From Gammaproteobacteria bacterium (GTDB lineage Bacteria > Pseudomonadota > Gammaproteobacteria > Steroidobacterales > Rariloculaceae): a DNA stretch of 16,317 nucleotides. The stretch spans positions 1 through 16,317 of the forward strand of contig JAFGNC010000208.1 of assembly GCA_016927175.1 (NCBI GenBank), read 5' to 3'. Positions 1 to 7,858 of this stretch are shown here, piece by piece. Numbering within the stretch: position 1 is the stretch's first letter; the number at the start of each line of letters is the position of its first letter. Position numbers and translations under genes: made by a program. Below the pieces are notes generated by a model. The model searched no databases and was not told where the DNA came from. It was given only the letters and a program-made list of their open reading frames with translations.

Positions 1-474
1 CGCGACGAGGTCGCGCGCGATGAAGCCTTCGAAGTCGCCCGTCGTGACTGACGTCGAATACATGCTGCCGCCGTGAATGCTCAGGGAGTCCGGCACGACG
101 ACGATCATCTCGCGAGCGTTGCCGGAGGCGATGGCGCGGTTCGTACCGGCCTCGAAGTCGATCATGCCGGCCCACTGCTCGGCGCCCGGAAGCCAGCCGT
201 GAAGCTGGTAGACGACCGGATAGCGGCGGCCCGTGTCCTCGCCGTAACTTGGCGGCAGGTAAATCAACACGTCACGATCGGTCGGGTTACCCTGCAGGTT
301 TCCCTCGAGCGACGGGGAGTGGACCTTGACGTGCTCGACCGTGCCGCCGGCCTCCTGCGCAGCCACGCTCGCTGCGGCAAGTGCCGCGCTCAGCGCGAGT
401 AGCGCAGCCGGTGCGAGCCGGCGGCGAAGACCGGACCCGGTGGTGAAAATGGTCGGACGGAAGTCGTCGAACAT
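1..474 (-). CDS. Secreted putative esterase (alpha/beta hydrolase), N-terminal part, cut by window edge
   Basis: Reading the minus strand from the ATG at 474 gives 158 codons without a stop, running off the left edge. Residues 1-40 are a signal-peptide-like segment: a basic stretch (GLRRRLAPAALL), an alanine/leucine-rich core and a likely cleavage site near AAQEAG. The mature part contains RDVLIYLPPSYGED, RYPVVYQLHGWLPGAEQW and EMIVVVPDSLSIHGGSMYS. These are the first strands and the oxyanion-hole HG region of the putative esterase family (PF00756; Fes, antigen 85 and S-formylglutathione hydrolase type). The catalytic Ser, Asp and His would lie beyond the window. A GGGGGA ribosome-binding site about 7 nt before the ATG supports this start. 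It probably acts in the periplasm or outside the cell on an ester or acylated substrate. It is divergent from the phosphorylase fusion gene, so a shared sugar-related role is possible but only inferred. Confidence 0.82.
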   Translation of the reverse strand, partial: MFDDFRPTIFTTGSGLRRRLAPAALLALSAALAAASVAAQEAGGTVEHVKVHSPSLEGNLQGNPTDRDVLIYLPPSYGEDTGRRYPVVYQLHGWLPGAEQWAGMIDFEAGTNRAIASGNAREMIVVVPDSLSIHGGSMYSTSVTTGDFEGFIARDLVA

Positions 475-693
475 CTTGATATCCCCCGCAACTGGAAGCT
501 TTTGTTCTTGCACGGCGGAGTGTACCGCAGCCGTGTTGTCGCCCCATAGGGAAGGTGCTAAGGTCGATCGAACCTCGACCGAAAGTGAGGGCAGGTGTCG
601 TCATGCGTTTTCCGCACTGCGCGCTCGTGACCGTCTCGTGGCGTCGTCCAGAGGGATCCGCGGAGAACTGACGCGTCTAACCGGCGGGTGCAG
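475..693. other. Divergent intergenic region with a short inverted repeat
   Basis: This 219-nt gap separates the esterase start from the phosphorylase fusion and must hold both promoters. At 562-580 there is a 6-bp inverted repeat, GGTCGA and TCGACC, around a 7-nt spacer, of a size that could bind a dimeric regulator. I see no convincing -35/-10 pair for either gene. The repeat may be chance in GC-rich DNA. Confidence 0.35.
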
Positions 694-3600
694 ATGAGCA
701 GCACCGGCTCGATCGTCCCGCTGTCGCCGCGCGATTACGACGCGGTTCTATTCGATCTCGACGGAGTGCTGACGCAGACCGCCGCGGTGCACGCGGCAGC
801 GTGGAAGCAGCTGTTCGACGATTTTCTGAAGCGGCGGGCGGCGGAAACGGGCGAGACTTTCGTGCCGTTCGACGCCGAGCTCGACTACCTGCGCTACGTC
901 GACGGCAAGCCGCGTCAGGACGGCGTCGTCTCCTTCCTGGCGTCCCGCGGCATCGAGCTGCCGTTCGACGCGCCGCCAGGCGCTCCGGACGCGCCTAGCG
1001 TCGGCGCGCTCGGCAGGCTCAAGGATCGGTACTTCATGCAGAGGCTCGAGCGCGACGGTGTCGAGACGTTCGCGCCTTCGATCGCGCTCGTGCGCTCGCT
1101 GCGCGAGCAGGACGTCAAGACCGCAGTGGTCTCCTCGAGCAAGAACTGCGCGGCCGTGCTCGCGGCCGCCGGCATCGACGACCTGTTCGACGCGCGGGTG
1201 GACGGGCTCGACCTGTCGCGGCTGGGGCTCGACGGCAAGCCGGCGCCGGATGCGTTTCTCGAGGGCGCGCGCCGCCTGCGCGCGGAGCCCTCTCGCTGCG
1301 TCATCGTGGAGGACGCGATCGCGGGCGTCGCGGCGGGACGGTCGGGGCGATTCGGGCTCGTGATCGGCGTAGATCGCAGCGGGCAGTCGGTTGCGCTGCG
1401 CGAAGCGGGCGCGGACGTCGTCGTGCTGAGCCTCGCGCAGGTGTGTGTGCTGACGGAGCCGCCGTCGGAGTGGTCGCTGGCCTGTGACGGCTTCGATCCG
1501 GAGCGCGAGGGGATCCGGGAGTCCCTGGCCACCCTCGGCAACGGCTTCTTCGAGACGCGCGGCGCGGCACCGTGGGCACGCGCGGACGGCGTGCACTATC
1601 CCGGCACTTACATCGCCGGCGGATACAATCGCCTGCGCACCGACGTCGCCGGACGCGTCGTCGAGAACGAAGACCTCGTGAACTTCCCGAACTGGCTGCT
1701 CGTCGAGATCAGGATCGGCGACGGCGACTGGTTCGGCTTCGGCAGCGTGACGCTGCTTTCGTACCGGCAGGAGCTCGACCTGCGGCAAGGCCTGCTGCTG
1801 CGCCGGATCCGATTCGAAGACGCCGCGGGCCGGCGCTCGACGCTCGAGGAGAGGCGGCTCGTGTCGATGAGCGAGAAGCACCTGGCCGCGCTCGAGCTGA
1901 CGCTGACGGCGGAAAACTGGTCGGGCACCGTGACGCTGCGCTCGGGTATCGACGGCACGGTCGTCAACGACGGGGCGAAGCTCTACCGCAAGTTCAACAA
2001 CCGGCACCTGGACCCGCTCGCGGCGAGCGCCGACGGCGATCAGGTGTGCCTGCTCGTCCGCACGAGCCAGTCGGATCTGCACGTCGCAGAAGCGGCACGG
2101 ACAAGAATCTGGATCGACGGCGAGCCGGCGGCGGCGGACAGGCGGCTCGTGCGCGAGGCGGCGTTCATCGCTCACGAGCTCGACGTCGTGCTCGAGCCCG
2201 GCCGCAAGCTGCGCCTCGAGAAGCTCGTCGCCGTGCACACGTCGCGCGATCACGCGATATCCGAAGCGAGCCTCGCCGCGAGCAAGGGCGCCGCGCGGGC
2301 GCCCGATTTCGAGCGGGCGCTGGCAGACCACGTGCTCGTGTGGAAGCATTTGTGGCGCCGCTTCGGCGTGCACCTGGAGCCCGCCGGCGGCAGCTTTCCG
2401 CTGAACGTTCCGATGCTGCTGCGGCTCAATACTTTTCATCTGCTGCAGGCCGTGTCGCACAACTCGATCGCTCTCGACATCGGCGTGCCGGCACGCGGCT
2501 GGACCGGCGAAGCGTACCAGGGACACATCTTCTGGGACGAGCTGTTCATCTTCCCGTTTCTGAACATGCGCACGCCGGAAATCACCCGATCGCTGCTGCT
2601 GTACCGCTACCGCCGCCTGCCGGAAGCGCGGGCCGCGGCTCGCAACGAGGGCTTTGGCGGAGCAATGTTCCCGTGGCAGAGCGGCAGCGACGGCCAGGAG
2701 GAGACTCAGGAGCTGAACCTGAACCCGCACTCCGAGCGCTGGATCGCGGACAATACATACCTGCAGCGCCACGTCGGCAGCGCGATCGCCTACAACGTGT
2801 GGCAGTACTTCCAGGTCACGCGCGACCTCGAGTTTCTGCAGTTCTACGGCGCCGAGCTGTTTCTCGAGATCGCGCGTTTCTGGTCGAGCATCGCGATTTT
2901 CGATTCGGAGCGCGGCCGATACGAGATCCATGGCGTCATGGGGCCCGACGAGTTCCACGATGCGTATCCCGGCTCCGCAACGCCCGGCCTCAACAACAAC
3001 GCGTATACGAACGTCATGGCCGTCTGGGTACTGCGGCACGCGCTCGAGGTGCTCGATCTGCTGCCGGACATCCGCCGCGCGGAGCTGACGTCGAGACTTC
3101 GCCTGTCGGCGGACGAGATCGAGCGCTGGCGCGACGTCGGCAGCAGGATGTTCGTGCCGTTTCACCGCGACGCGGAGGGCAACGAGATCATCAGCCAGTT
3201 TGAAGGCTACGAAGCGCTCGAGGAGCTCGACTGGGAGACCTACCGCCTGCGTTACGGCAACATCCAGCGTCTCGAGCTGATACTCGAAGCCGAGGGCGAT
3301 AGCGCCAATCGGTATAAGGTGTCGAAGCAGGCGGACGTGCTGATGCTCTTCTACCTGTTCTCGTCGGACGAGCTGCGGGACCTTTTCGCCCATCTCGGTT
3401 ACACATTCGAGTACGAAACGATCCCCCGCAACGTCGCGTATTACGACCGGCGCTCTTCGCACGGCTCTACGCTGTCACGGGTCGTCCACGCGTGGGTGCT
3501 CGCGCGGTCGGATCGCCCGCGGGCCATGACTTTCTTCGCCGAAGCGCTGCAGAGCGACGTCAGCGACATCCAGCAGGGAACGACGGCCGAGGGTGTGCAC

Positions 3601-3879
3601 CTCGGCGCCATGGCCGGGACGGTTGACCTGGTGCACCGGGTATCGACCGGTATCGAGGTGACCGGCGACGTGCTGCGGCTGAATCCCCAGCTGCCGCAGG
3701 AGCTCGCGCGGCTGGACATGCGGATCCGCTATCGCGGGCAGTCGCTCGACCTGAAGCTGACGCCGGAGCGGCTCACGGTGCGCTGCCGCGAGGCCGGCGC
3801 CGAGCCTATCATGCTCGGCTTCAACAACGAGGTGTACGAGTTTCCCGGCGGCAGCACCCGCATCTTCGATCTGCAATAG
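694..3879 (+). CDS. Bifunctional beta-phosphoglucomutase / GH65 disaccharide phosphorylase fusion
   Basis: A 1061-residue cytoplasmic fusion. Residues 1 to about 235 are a HAD phosphatase fold matching beta-phosphoglucomutase: DLDGV with Asp21 (nucleophile) and Asp23 (acid/base), Thr29 and His33 at the Thr16/His20 positions of the Lactococcus enzyme, a SSSKN motif (Ser147, Lys150, Asn151), Lys182 in DGKPAPD, and Glu206-Asp207 in VEDAIAG. From about 255 to the end is glycoside hydrolase family 65: an N-terminal beta-sandwich with LATLGNGFFETRG, an (alpha/alpha)6 barrel from about 565 with GWTGEAYQGHIFWDE, MFPWQSGSDGQEE and VMGPDEFHD (Glu753 the likely general acid), then KQADV and SSHGSTLS, which carry phosphate-site residues in this family, and a C-terminal beta domain. 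Family knowledge predicts phosphorolysis of an alpha-glucosyl disaccharide to beta-glucose 1-phosphate, then isomerisation to glucose 6-phosphate. Whether the sugar is trehalose, kojibiose, maltose or nigerose cannot be read here. The ATG at 694 was chosen over the in-frame GTG at 688 because GGCGGG is better spaced for it. Confidence 0.93.
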   Translation: MSSTGSIVPLSPRDYDAVLFDLDGVLTQTAAVHAAAWKQLFDDFLKRRAAETGETFVPFDAELDYLRYVDGKPRQDGVVSFLASRGIELPFDAPPGAPDAPSVGALGRLKDRYFMQRLERDGVETFAPSIALVRSLREQDVKTAVVSSSKNCAAVLAAAGIDDLFDARVDGLDLSRLGLDGKPAPDAFLEGARRLRAEPSRCVIVEDAIAGVAAGRSGRFGLVIGVDRSGQSVALREAGADVVVLSLAQVCVLTEPPSEWSLACDGFDPEREGIRESLATLGNGFFETRGAAPWARADGVHYPGTYIAGGYNRLRTDVAGRVVENEDLVNFPNWLLVEIRIGDGDWFGFGSVTLLSYRQELDLRQGLLLRRIRFEDAAGRRSTLEERRLVSMSEKHLAALELTLTAENWSGTVTLRSGIDGTVVNDGAKLYRKFNNRHLDPLAASADGDQVCLLVRTSQSDLHVAEAARTRIWIDGEPAAADRRLVREAAFIAHELDVVLEPGRKLRLEKLVAVHTSRDHAISEASLAASKGAARAPDFERALADHVLVWKHLWRRFGVHLEPAGGSFPLNVPMLLRLNTFHLLQAVSHNSIALDIGVPARGWTGEAYQGHIFWDELFIFPFLNMRTPEITRSLLLYRYRRLPEARAAARNEGFGGAMFPWQSGSDGQEETQELNLNPHSERWIADNTYLQRHVGSAIAYNVWQYFQVTRDLEFLQFYGAELFLEIARFWSSIAIFDSERGRYEIHGVMGPDEFHDAYPGSATPGLNNNAYTNVMAVWVLRHALEVLDLLPDIRRAELTSRLRLSADEIERWRDVGSRMFVPFHRDAEGNEIISQFEGYEALEELDWETYRLRYGNIQRLELILEAEGDSANRYKVSKQADVLMLFYLFSSDELRDLFAHLGYTFEYETIPRNVAYYDRRSSHGSTLSRVVHAWVLARSDRPRAMTFFAEALQSDVSDIQQGTTAEGVHLGAMAGTVDLVHRVSTGIEVTGDVLRLNPQLPQELARLDMRIRYRGQSLDLKLTPERLTVRCREAGAEPIMLGFNNEVYEFPGGSTRIFDLQ

Positions 3880-4019
3880 TATCCGGACAGCATCTCGACC
3901 GCGGCCGGCTGCGGGAAACCCCGAAGCATCGCCGGGATCGGCTCGCGTGACGGCCCGGGATGGAATAAGCACCGCGCCCCGTTCGTCTTCCTCAGCAGGA
4001 AAGGTCAACGGGCTATGCC

Positions 4020-4460
4020 ATGGGACGCTCTCGCGTGCTGGTCGTCGACGACAAAGAAGACGTGGCGAACGCATTCGCCGCCGTGCTGCAGATCAACGGC
4101 TACGACGCCGCCGTCGAAACCGACGGCCGAGCCGCGCTGGCGAGAGCCGTCGCCACTCGGCCCGATGCCGTGCTGCTCGACCTCGGCCTGCCCGGCATGT
4201 CAGGGCACGACATCTGTCGGCACATCCGCAAGGAGCCGGGCTGGGGAACCGAGGTCCTGGTCGTCGCAATCACGGGCTGGGCAAGGGAGTCCGACAGACT
4301 CAGCGCGCGCGCTGCCGGATTCGACCACTACCTGCTGAAGCCGGTGGAGTTCGAGACGGTCGACGCGCTGCTGCGAGCCGCGGCCCGCCGCGGCGGCGCG
4401 GCGACTCTGGGGGCGGCCACTGCCAGTGCGCGCAGGTGCGCATGCGCGTGCGGCGGCTAG
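4020..4460 (+). CDS. Single-domain response regulator (CheY-like receiver)
   Basis: A 146-residue protein consisting of one receiver domain (about 1-120) and a short alanine/arginine/cysteine-rich tail with no output domain. The phosphorylation site is complete: acidic pocket Asp10-Asp11, phospho-acceptor Asp54 in LLDLGLPGMSG, switch residue Thr85 in AITGWA and Lys107 in LLKPV. Family knowledge says such proteins accept phosphate from a histidine kinase and act by protein-protein contact or as relay shuttles. It lies 132 nt upstream of a hybrid kinase on the same strand, and its receiver resembles that kinase's C-terminal receiver (LLD-GLP, -TGW-, -GFD-, -KPV). That suggests a common origin and a shared phosphorelay, which is inference. 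The GGAAAGG about 15 nt upstream is rather far for a ribosome-binding site, but no other in-frame start lies close. An overlapping ATG at 4015 is in another frame. Confidence 0.88.
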   Translation: MGRSRVLVVDDKEDVANAFAAVLQINGYDAAVETDGRAALARAVATRPDAVLLDLGLPGMSGHDICRHIRKEPGWGTEVLVVAITGWARESDRLSARAAGFDHYLLKPVEFETVDALLRAAARRGGAATLGAATASARRCACACGG

Positions 4461-4592
4461 GTGGAAGCGGCCTCTTCGTGAACGCTACCCCGCACCCGCA
4501 ACCGTATTAGAATGCAACGGAGGGGTGAGTGCCGGCTGGCCATTCGGCCGGTCTGACCGCGGAGCAGGCGCTGCGGTCACTGGAGGGCTGGC

Positions 4593-7433
4593 GTGCAAAA
4601 CTCGGCGGCGTCGGATGCGCGTGATCCAGCGATCCGGGTTCTATTGGCCGCCGAACGGCCCTCCGCGTCGACACTGGCCGGCCTGATCGGCGAACGGCTC
4701 TCGGTCGTATCCGTCGTCTCCGATGGGGCGGGGCTGCAGTCCGCAGCAAGGCACGGCGAATACGACCTCGCGATCATCGATAGTCGGCTGCGGTGGAGCA
4801 GGGTCGAGGATTCGCTCCGGCAGCTGAAGACGGCTCAGCCCGATCGGCCGGTGATTCTGTACACGGCGTCCGCGAACGAGGAGGCCGCGGCTCGGGCGCT
4901 CGAGAGCGGTTTCGACGATTACGTCGCCGCGGGGCAGGAGCGGCGGCTCCCCGTCGTCGCCGCCGCGTGTCTTGCCCGCTCCGCGCAACGCGGCGTCAGA
5001 CGTGCGCTGAGCGAACGCGAACGCAGCGAGGCTGCGATCCGCCGCAGCGAGAGGCAGGCGCGCTTCCTCGTTCGCCTGTTCGACCTGACGCGCCCCCTCG
5101 AAGATCCCGAGGAGATCGCCGAGGTGACGATGCGGCTGCTCCGCGAGGAGCTCGACGCCGATCGTTGCGGCTACGGCGAGGTCGAGCCGGACCCGGCGTT
5201 CATCAGGTTTACCGCGATCGCCAGTGCGCCCGGGGTCGCTTCTCCGTACGGCCGGTTCCGCGTGTCGGACTTCGCCGGTATCGAGGCGGCGCTGGCCGTG
5301 CAGTCGCGCCGGCCTTTCGTCGTCGAGGATTCGGAGGCGCACCTGCCGCGGAGCGCCGCCCGCGAGATTTACCGGCAGATCCCGGTGCGGGCGCTGATCG
5401 CGGTCCCGATCGTCAAGGGCGGGCGATTCGTGGCATCGGCCGGCGTTCACATGCTGTCGCCGCGCAAATGGAGCGACGACGAAATCGAGCTCGTGGCTCT
5501 CGTCGCGGAGCGGCTGTGGGAAACCATGGAGCGGGCGCGCGTCACCCGCGCGTTGCGCGAAAGCGAAGCGGAGTTCCGCACGCTGTTCCAGCTGTCCGCG
5601 GTGGGAGTCGCCCAGGCCGATCCGGTGAGCGGGAAGTATGTCCGCGCGAATCGCCGCTTCTGCGAGCTCACGGGTTACTCGGAGGAGGAGCTTCGCGAGC
5701 TGACGTTCAACGAGCTCACGCATCCCGAGGACCGCGAACGCAATTCCGCCGCCATCGACGCCGTCCGCCGCGGCGAGACACAGCGCTGGGACATCGAGAA
5801 GCGCTATGTCCGCAAGGACGGGCGGACTGTATGGGTACACGTGTCCGGCCAGTTCATGGCGGACGGAGCCGGCGTGCCGTACCGCCTGATAGCGAACGCG
5901 GTCGATGTCACGGACCGCAAGCAGGCGGAGCAGGCCCTGCTCGCCAGCAGGCGGCAGCTGCAGCTCGTCACCGACGGGGCGCCGATTCTGCTCGCGAACT
6001 GCGGCACCGATTACCGCTTCAAGTTCGTCAACGAGGCGTACGCGCAGAGGGTCGGGAAGAAGCCGGCCGAGATCATCGGGCGCACGATGGCGGAGGTGCT
6101 CGGCGAAGAGGCATTCGCGCAGATCAAGCCGCACGCGGACCGTGCGCTCGCCGGCGAGCGCAACGAGTTCGAGGCCGAAGTGTACTATCGCGATCTCGGC
6201 CGTCAGTGGATCCGCTCGGCGAACGCTCCGGAGCGCGACGAGCAGGGCAACGTCGTCGGCTGGGTTGCAGCCGTCATCAACATCACCGATCGTAAACGCG
6301 CCGAAGAGGCGCTGCACGAGGCGGACAGGCGCAAGAACGAGTTCCTGGCCGTGCTCGGTCACGAGCTCCGCAACCCGCTTGCGCCGCTGCAGACGGGGGT
6401 CGAGCTGCTCAAGGCTGCCGCGCACAAGCCGGACATCGTGCAGAGCGCGAGCGCGATGATGGAGCGTCAGCTCGGGCATCTGATCCATCTCGTCGACGAT
6501 CTGCTCGATCTGTCGCGGATCAGTCGCGGCGAGATCGCGCTGCGGCGCAATCCGCTGGAGCTGAAAGCCGTCATCGATGCGGCCGTGGAGCTCACGAGGC
6601 CGACCCTTTCGCTCCGGCGCCACGAGCTGGACGTGCGGCACACGGGCGAGCGCCTTACCGTCGACGGGGACTTCGAGCGGCTGACACAGGTCGTCGGCAA
6701 TCTGCTTTCCAACGCTGGCAAGTACACGGCCACCGGCGGCAGGATCAGTGTCAGCACGGCAACGGAGGACGGCGCGGCGCTCGTGCGCGTCGCGGATACC
6801 GGCTACGGCATCCCGCCCGAGAAGCTCGACAGCGTGTTCGAGATGTTCAGCCAGGTGCCCGAGCACCGGCTGCACACCGGTGGCGGAGGTCTCGGCATAG
6901 GGCTGGCGCTGTCGAAGCAGATAGTGACGCTGCACGGCGGTTCCATAGAAGCGAAAAGCGAAGGTCTCGGGCGCGGCAGCGAGTTCATCGTCAGGCTGCC
7001 GCTCGTGGACGCCGTGCCCGATCGGGCGCCGGCCGAAAGGCGTCTGAACGGCACGGCTGCCCCGGAATCGCGGCGGGTGCTGGTGGTCGACGACAACGCC
7101 GACGCGGCGGAAGGCCTGCGACTGATCCTCGACATGAAAGGCCACCGGGTCGAAGCCGTTCACGACGGGCCAGCGGCCCTGAAGGCCTTCGAGGCGTTCG
7201 ATCCCGACGTCGTGCTGCTCGACATAGGGCTGCCGGAAATGGACGGACTCGAGGTTGCGCGGCGCATGCGGGCGCTCCCCGGCGGCGACCGCGTTGCGCT
7301 CTATGCCTTGACCGGATGGGGGCAGGACAAGGACAGGCAGCGGGCACTCGAGTCCGGCTTCGACGATCACCTGACCAAGCCCGTCAACGCCGCGCGGCTG
7401 GCAGCGCTGGTCGCGCGTCGCCGCGCGCGCTGA
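4593..7433 (+). CDS. Hybrid sensor histidine kinase (pseudo-receiver-GAF-PAS-PAS-HisKA-HATPase-receiver)
   Basis: A 946-residue cytoplasmic hybrid kinase with no membrane segment. It starts at GTG with GGAGGG 5 nt upstream. Residues 12-125 look like a receiver: Asp63 in LAIIDSRL and ILYTAS are kept, but the acidic pair is replaced (AAER) and the Lys-Pro of the last strand is missing (DYVAAGQE), so it is degenerate. A basic, probably coiled linker leads to a GAF domain (about 165-310), PAS 1 (about 325-445; ELTGYSEEEL, HPEDR, RKDGR) and PAS 2 (about 450-570), each PAS closing with the usual DRK-AE linker. HisKA follows with His590 in GHELRNPLAP, then HATPase_c with NLLSNAGKYT, DTGYGIP and GGGGLGIGLALS, and a complete C-terminal receiver (about 826-940) with Asp877 in LLDIGLPEMDG and TKPV. 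Autophosphorylated His590 should pass phosphate to Asp877 or to the upstream single receiver. The signal is unknown; no haem- or flavin-binding signature is obvious in the PAS domains. Confidence 0.93.
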   Translation: MQNSAASDARDPAIRVLLAAERPSASTLAGLIGERLSVVSVVSDGAGLQSAARHGEYDLAIIDSRLRWSRVEDSLRQLKTAQPDRPVILYTASANEEAAARALESGFDDYVAAGQERRLPVVAAACLARSAQRGVRRALSERERSEAAIRRSERQARFLVRLFDLTRPLEDPEEIAEVTMRLLREELDADRCGYGEVEPDPAFIRFTAIASAPGVASPYGRFRVSDFAGIEAALAVQSRRPFVVEDSEAHLPRSAAREIYRQIPVRALIAVPIVKGGRFVASAGVHMLSPRKWSDDEIELVALVAERLWETMERARVTRALRESEAEFRTLFQLSAVGVAQADPVSGKYVRANRRFCELTGYSEEELRELTFNELTHPEDRERNSAAIDAVRRGETQRWDIEKRYVRKDGRTVWVHVSGQFMADGAGVPYRLIANAVDVTDRKQAEQALLASRRQLQLVTDGAPILLANCGTDYRFKFVNEAYAQRVGKKPAEIIGRTMAEVLGEEAFAQIKPHADRALAGERNEFEAEVYYRDLGRQWIRSANAPERDEQGNVVGWVAAVINITDRKRAEEALHEADRRKNEFLAVLGHELRNPLAPLQTGVELLKAAAHKPDIVQSASAMMERQLGHLIHLVDDLLDLSRISRGEIALRRNPLELKAVIDAAVELTRPTLSLRRHELDVRHTGERLTVDGDFERLTQVVGNLLSNAGKYTATGGRISVSTATEDGAALVRVADTGYGIPPEKLDSVFEMFSQVPEHRLHTGGGGLGIGLALSKQIVTLHGGSIEAKSEGLGRGSEFIVRLPLVDAVPDRAPAERRLNGTAAPESRRVLVVDDNADAAEGLRLILDMKGHRVEAVHDGPAALKAFEAFDPDVVLLDIGLPEMDGLEVARRMRALPGGDRVALYALTGWGQDKDRQRALESGFDDHLTKPVNAARLAALVARRRAR

Positions 7434-7473
7434 ACGCCGCTCCACACGCGAGGCTCCGCCGCTTCCGGCGGGC

Positions 7474-7498
7474 AAAAAGAACCCGGCCGAAGCCGGGT
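7474..7498 (-). terminator. Rho-independent terminator with UUCG loop (minus strand)
   Basis: On the minus strand, ACCCGGC, loop TTCG and GCCGGGT form a perfect 7-bp stem closed by the very stable C(UUCG)G tetraloop, followed directly by TCTTTTT. On the plus strand the tract is on the wrong side, so it best serves the minus-strand small gene whose stop is 38 nt away. The stem could also slow convergent transcription arriving from the kinase gene. Confidence 0.8.
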
Positions 7499-7535
7499 AC
7501 AGGTCCCCATTCGCGGGAGAGTGTCGTTGTTCGGA

Positions 7536-7658
7536 TCAGCAGGCCATGATCACGGCTATGATGAGCAGGACGTACGTGATCGCTCCCACGGACAGCTCGA
7601 ATCGACCGCTGGATTCGCTCAAGCTGTCATATTTCGGGTTTTCGGCGGGCGATGCCAT
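7536..7658 (-). CDS. Small predicted single-pass membrane peptide (40 aa), unrecognised
   Basis: A minus-strand frame from ATG 7658 to TGA 7536 encodes 40 residues. The first half is polar (MASPAENPKYDSLSESSGRF). The rest is one hydrophobic helix ending in a terminal Cys (VGAITYVLLIIAVIMAC), about residues 22-40. Third codon positions are mostly G or C, as in neighbouring genes. A rho-independent terminator lies 38 nt past the stop, and a GATAAT -10-like box lies about 45 nt before the start. The Shine-Dalgarno site is weak (CGGAA abutting the ATG). An in-frame ATG at 7703 would give 55 residues but overlaps that -10 box, so 7658 is preferred. I do not recognise the family. The gene converges on the histidine kinase. 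Function is unknown; it could be a membrane-protein accessory peptide or a toxin-like peptide, and neither is supported. Confidence 0.5.
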   Translation of the reverse strand: MASPAENPKYDSLSESSGRFELSVGAITYVLLIIAVIMAC

Positions 7659-7701
7659 TTCCGAGTGAAAAGGGCCGCGAAGCGTTGCGAGCGTGGAGCA
7701 C

Positions 7702-7707
7702 ATTATC
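7702..7707 (-). promoter_or_regulatory. Candidate -10 box for the small membrane peptide gene
   Basis: The minus strand reads GATAAT here, five of six matches to TATAAT. A start about 7 nt downstream would leave a leader of about 35 nt before the ATG at 7658. No good -35 hexamer is seen at 16-18 nt, so this is only a candidate. Confidence 0.25.
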
Positions 7708-7840
7708 GTTCGCGTACCGATCCCGTGATGCGACCTGGATCACGCTCCCGTGTAGGTGTATCGACTAATCGAGAGGCAGGGCGGGGTTAGCTTCCGAACC
7801 TACAGAATTGTCGGCCGACTCTCCTACTGCCAGTCGCAGA

Positions 7841-7858
7841 GCCCGCCGAACGGCGGGC
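7841..7858. repeat. Strong GC hairpin (7-bp perfect stem)
   Basis: GCCCGCC, loop GAAC and GGCGGGC form a perfect stem that is stable on either strand. No T-tract follows on either side, so it is not a canonical terminator. The form (GC stem, short loop) is what remains of many terminators when the uridine tract is lost. It lies in a gene-free stretch. Confidence 0.5.

Noticed and set aside
603..671. A 22-codon plus-strand frame just before the phosphorylase fusion, considered as a leader peptide
   Set aside because: No good ribosome-binding site, no codon run or attenuator structure, and no conservation data.
748..3462. A 904-codon open frame on the minus strand opposite the phosphorylase fusion
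   Set aside because: Its composition is rich in Arg, Ala, Val and Gln/Glu with no domain motif, as expected for the shadow of a GC-rich gene. The plus strand has clear catalytic motifs.
4641..7475. A 944-codon minus-strand open frame opposite the kinase
   Set aside because: Same pattern: no recognisable motif, and the plus-strand protein is unambiguous from end to end.
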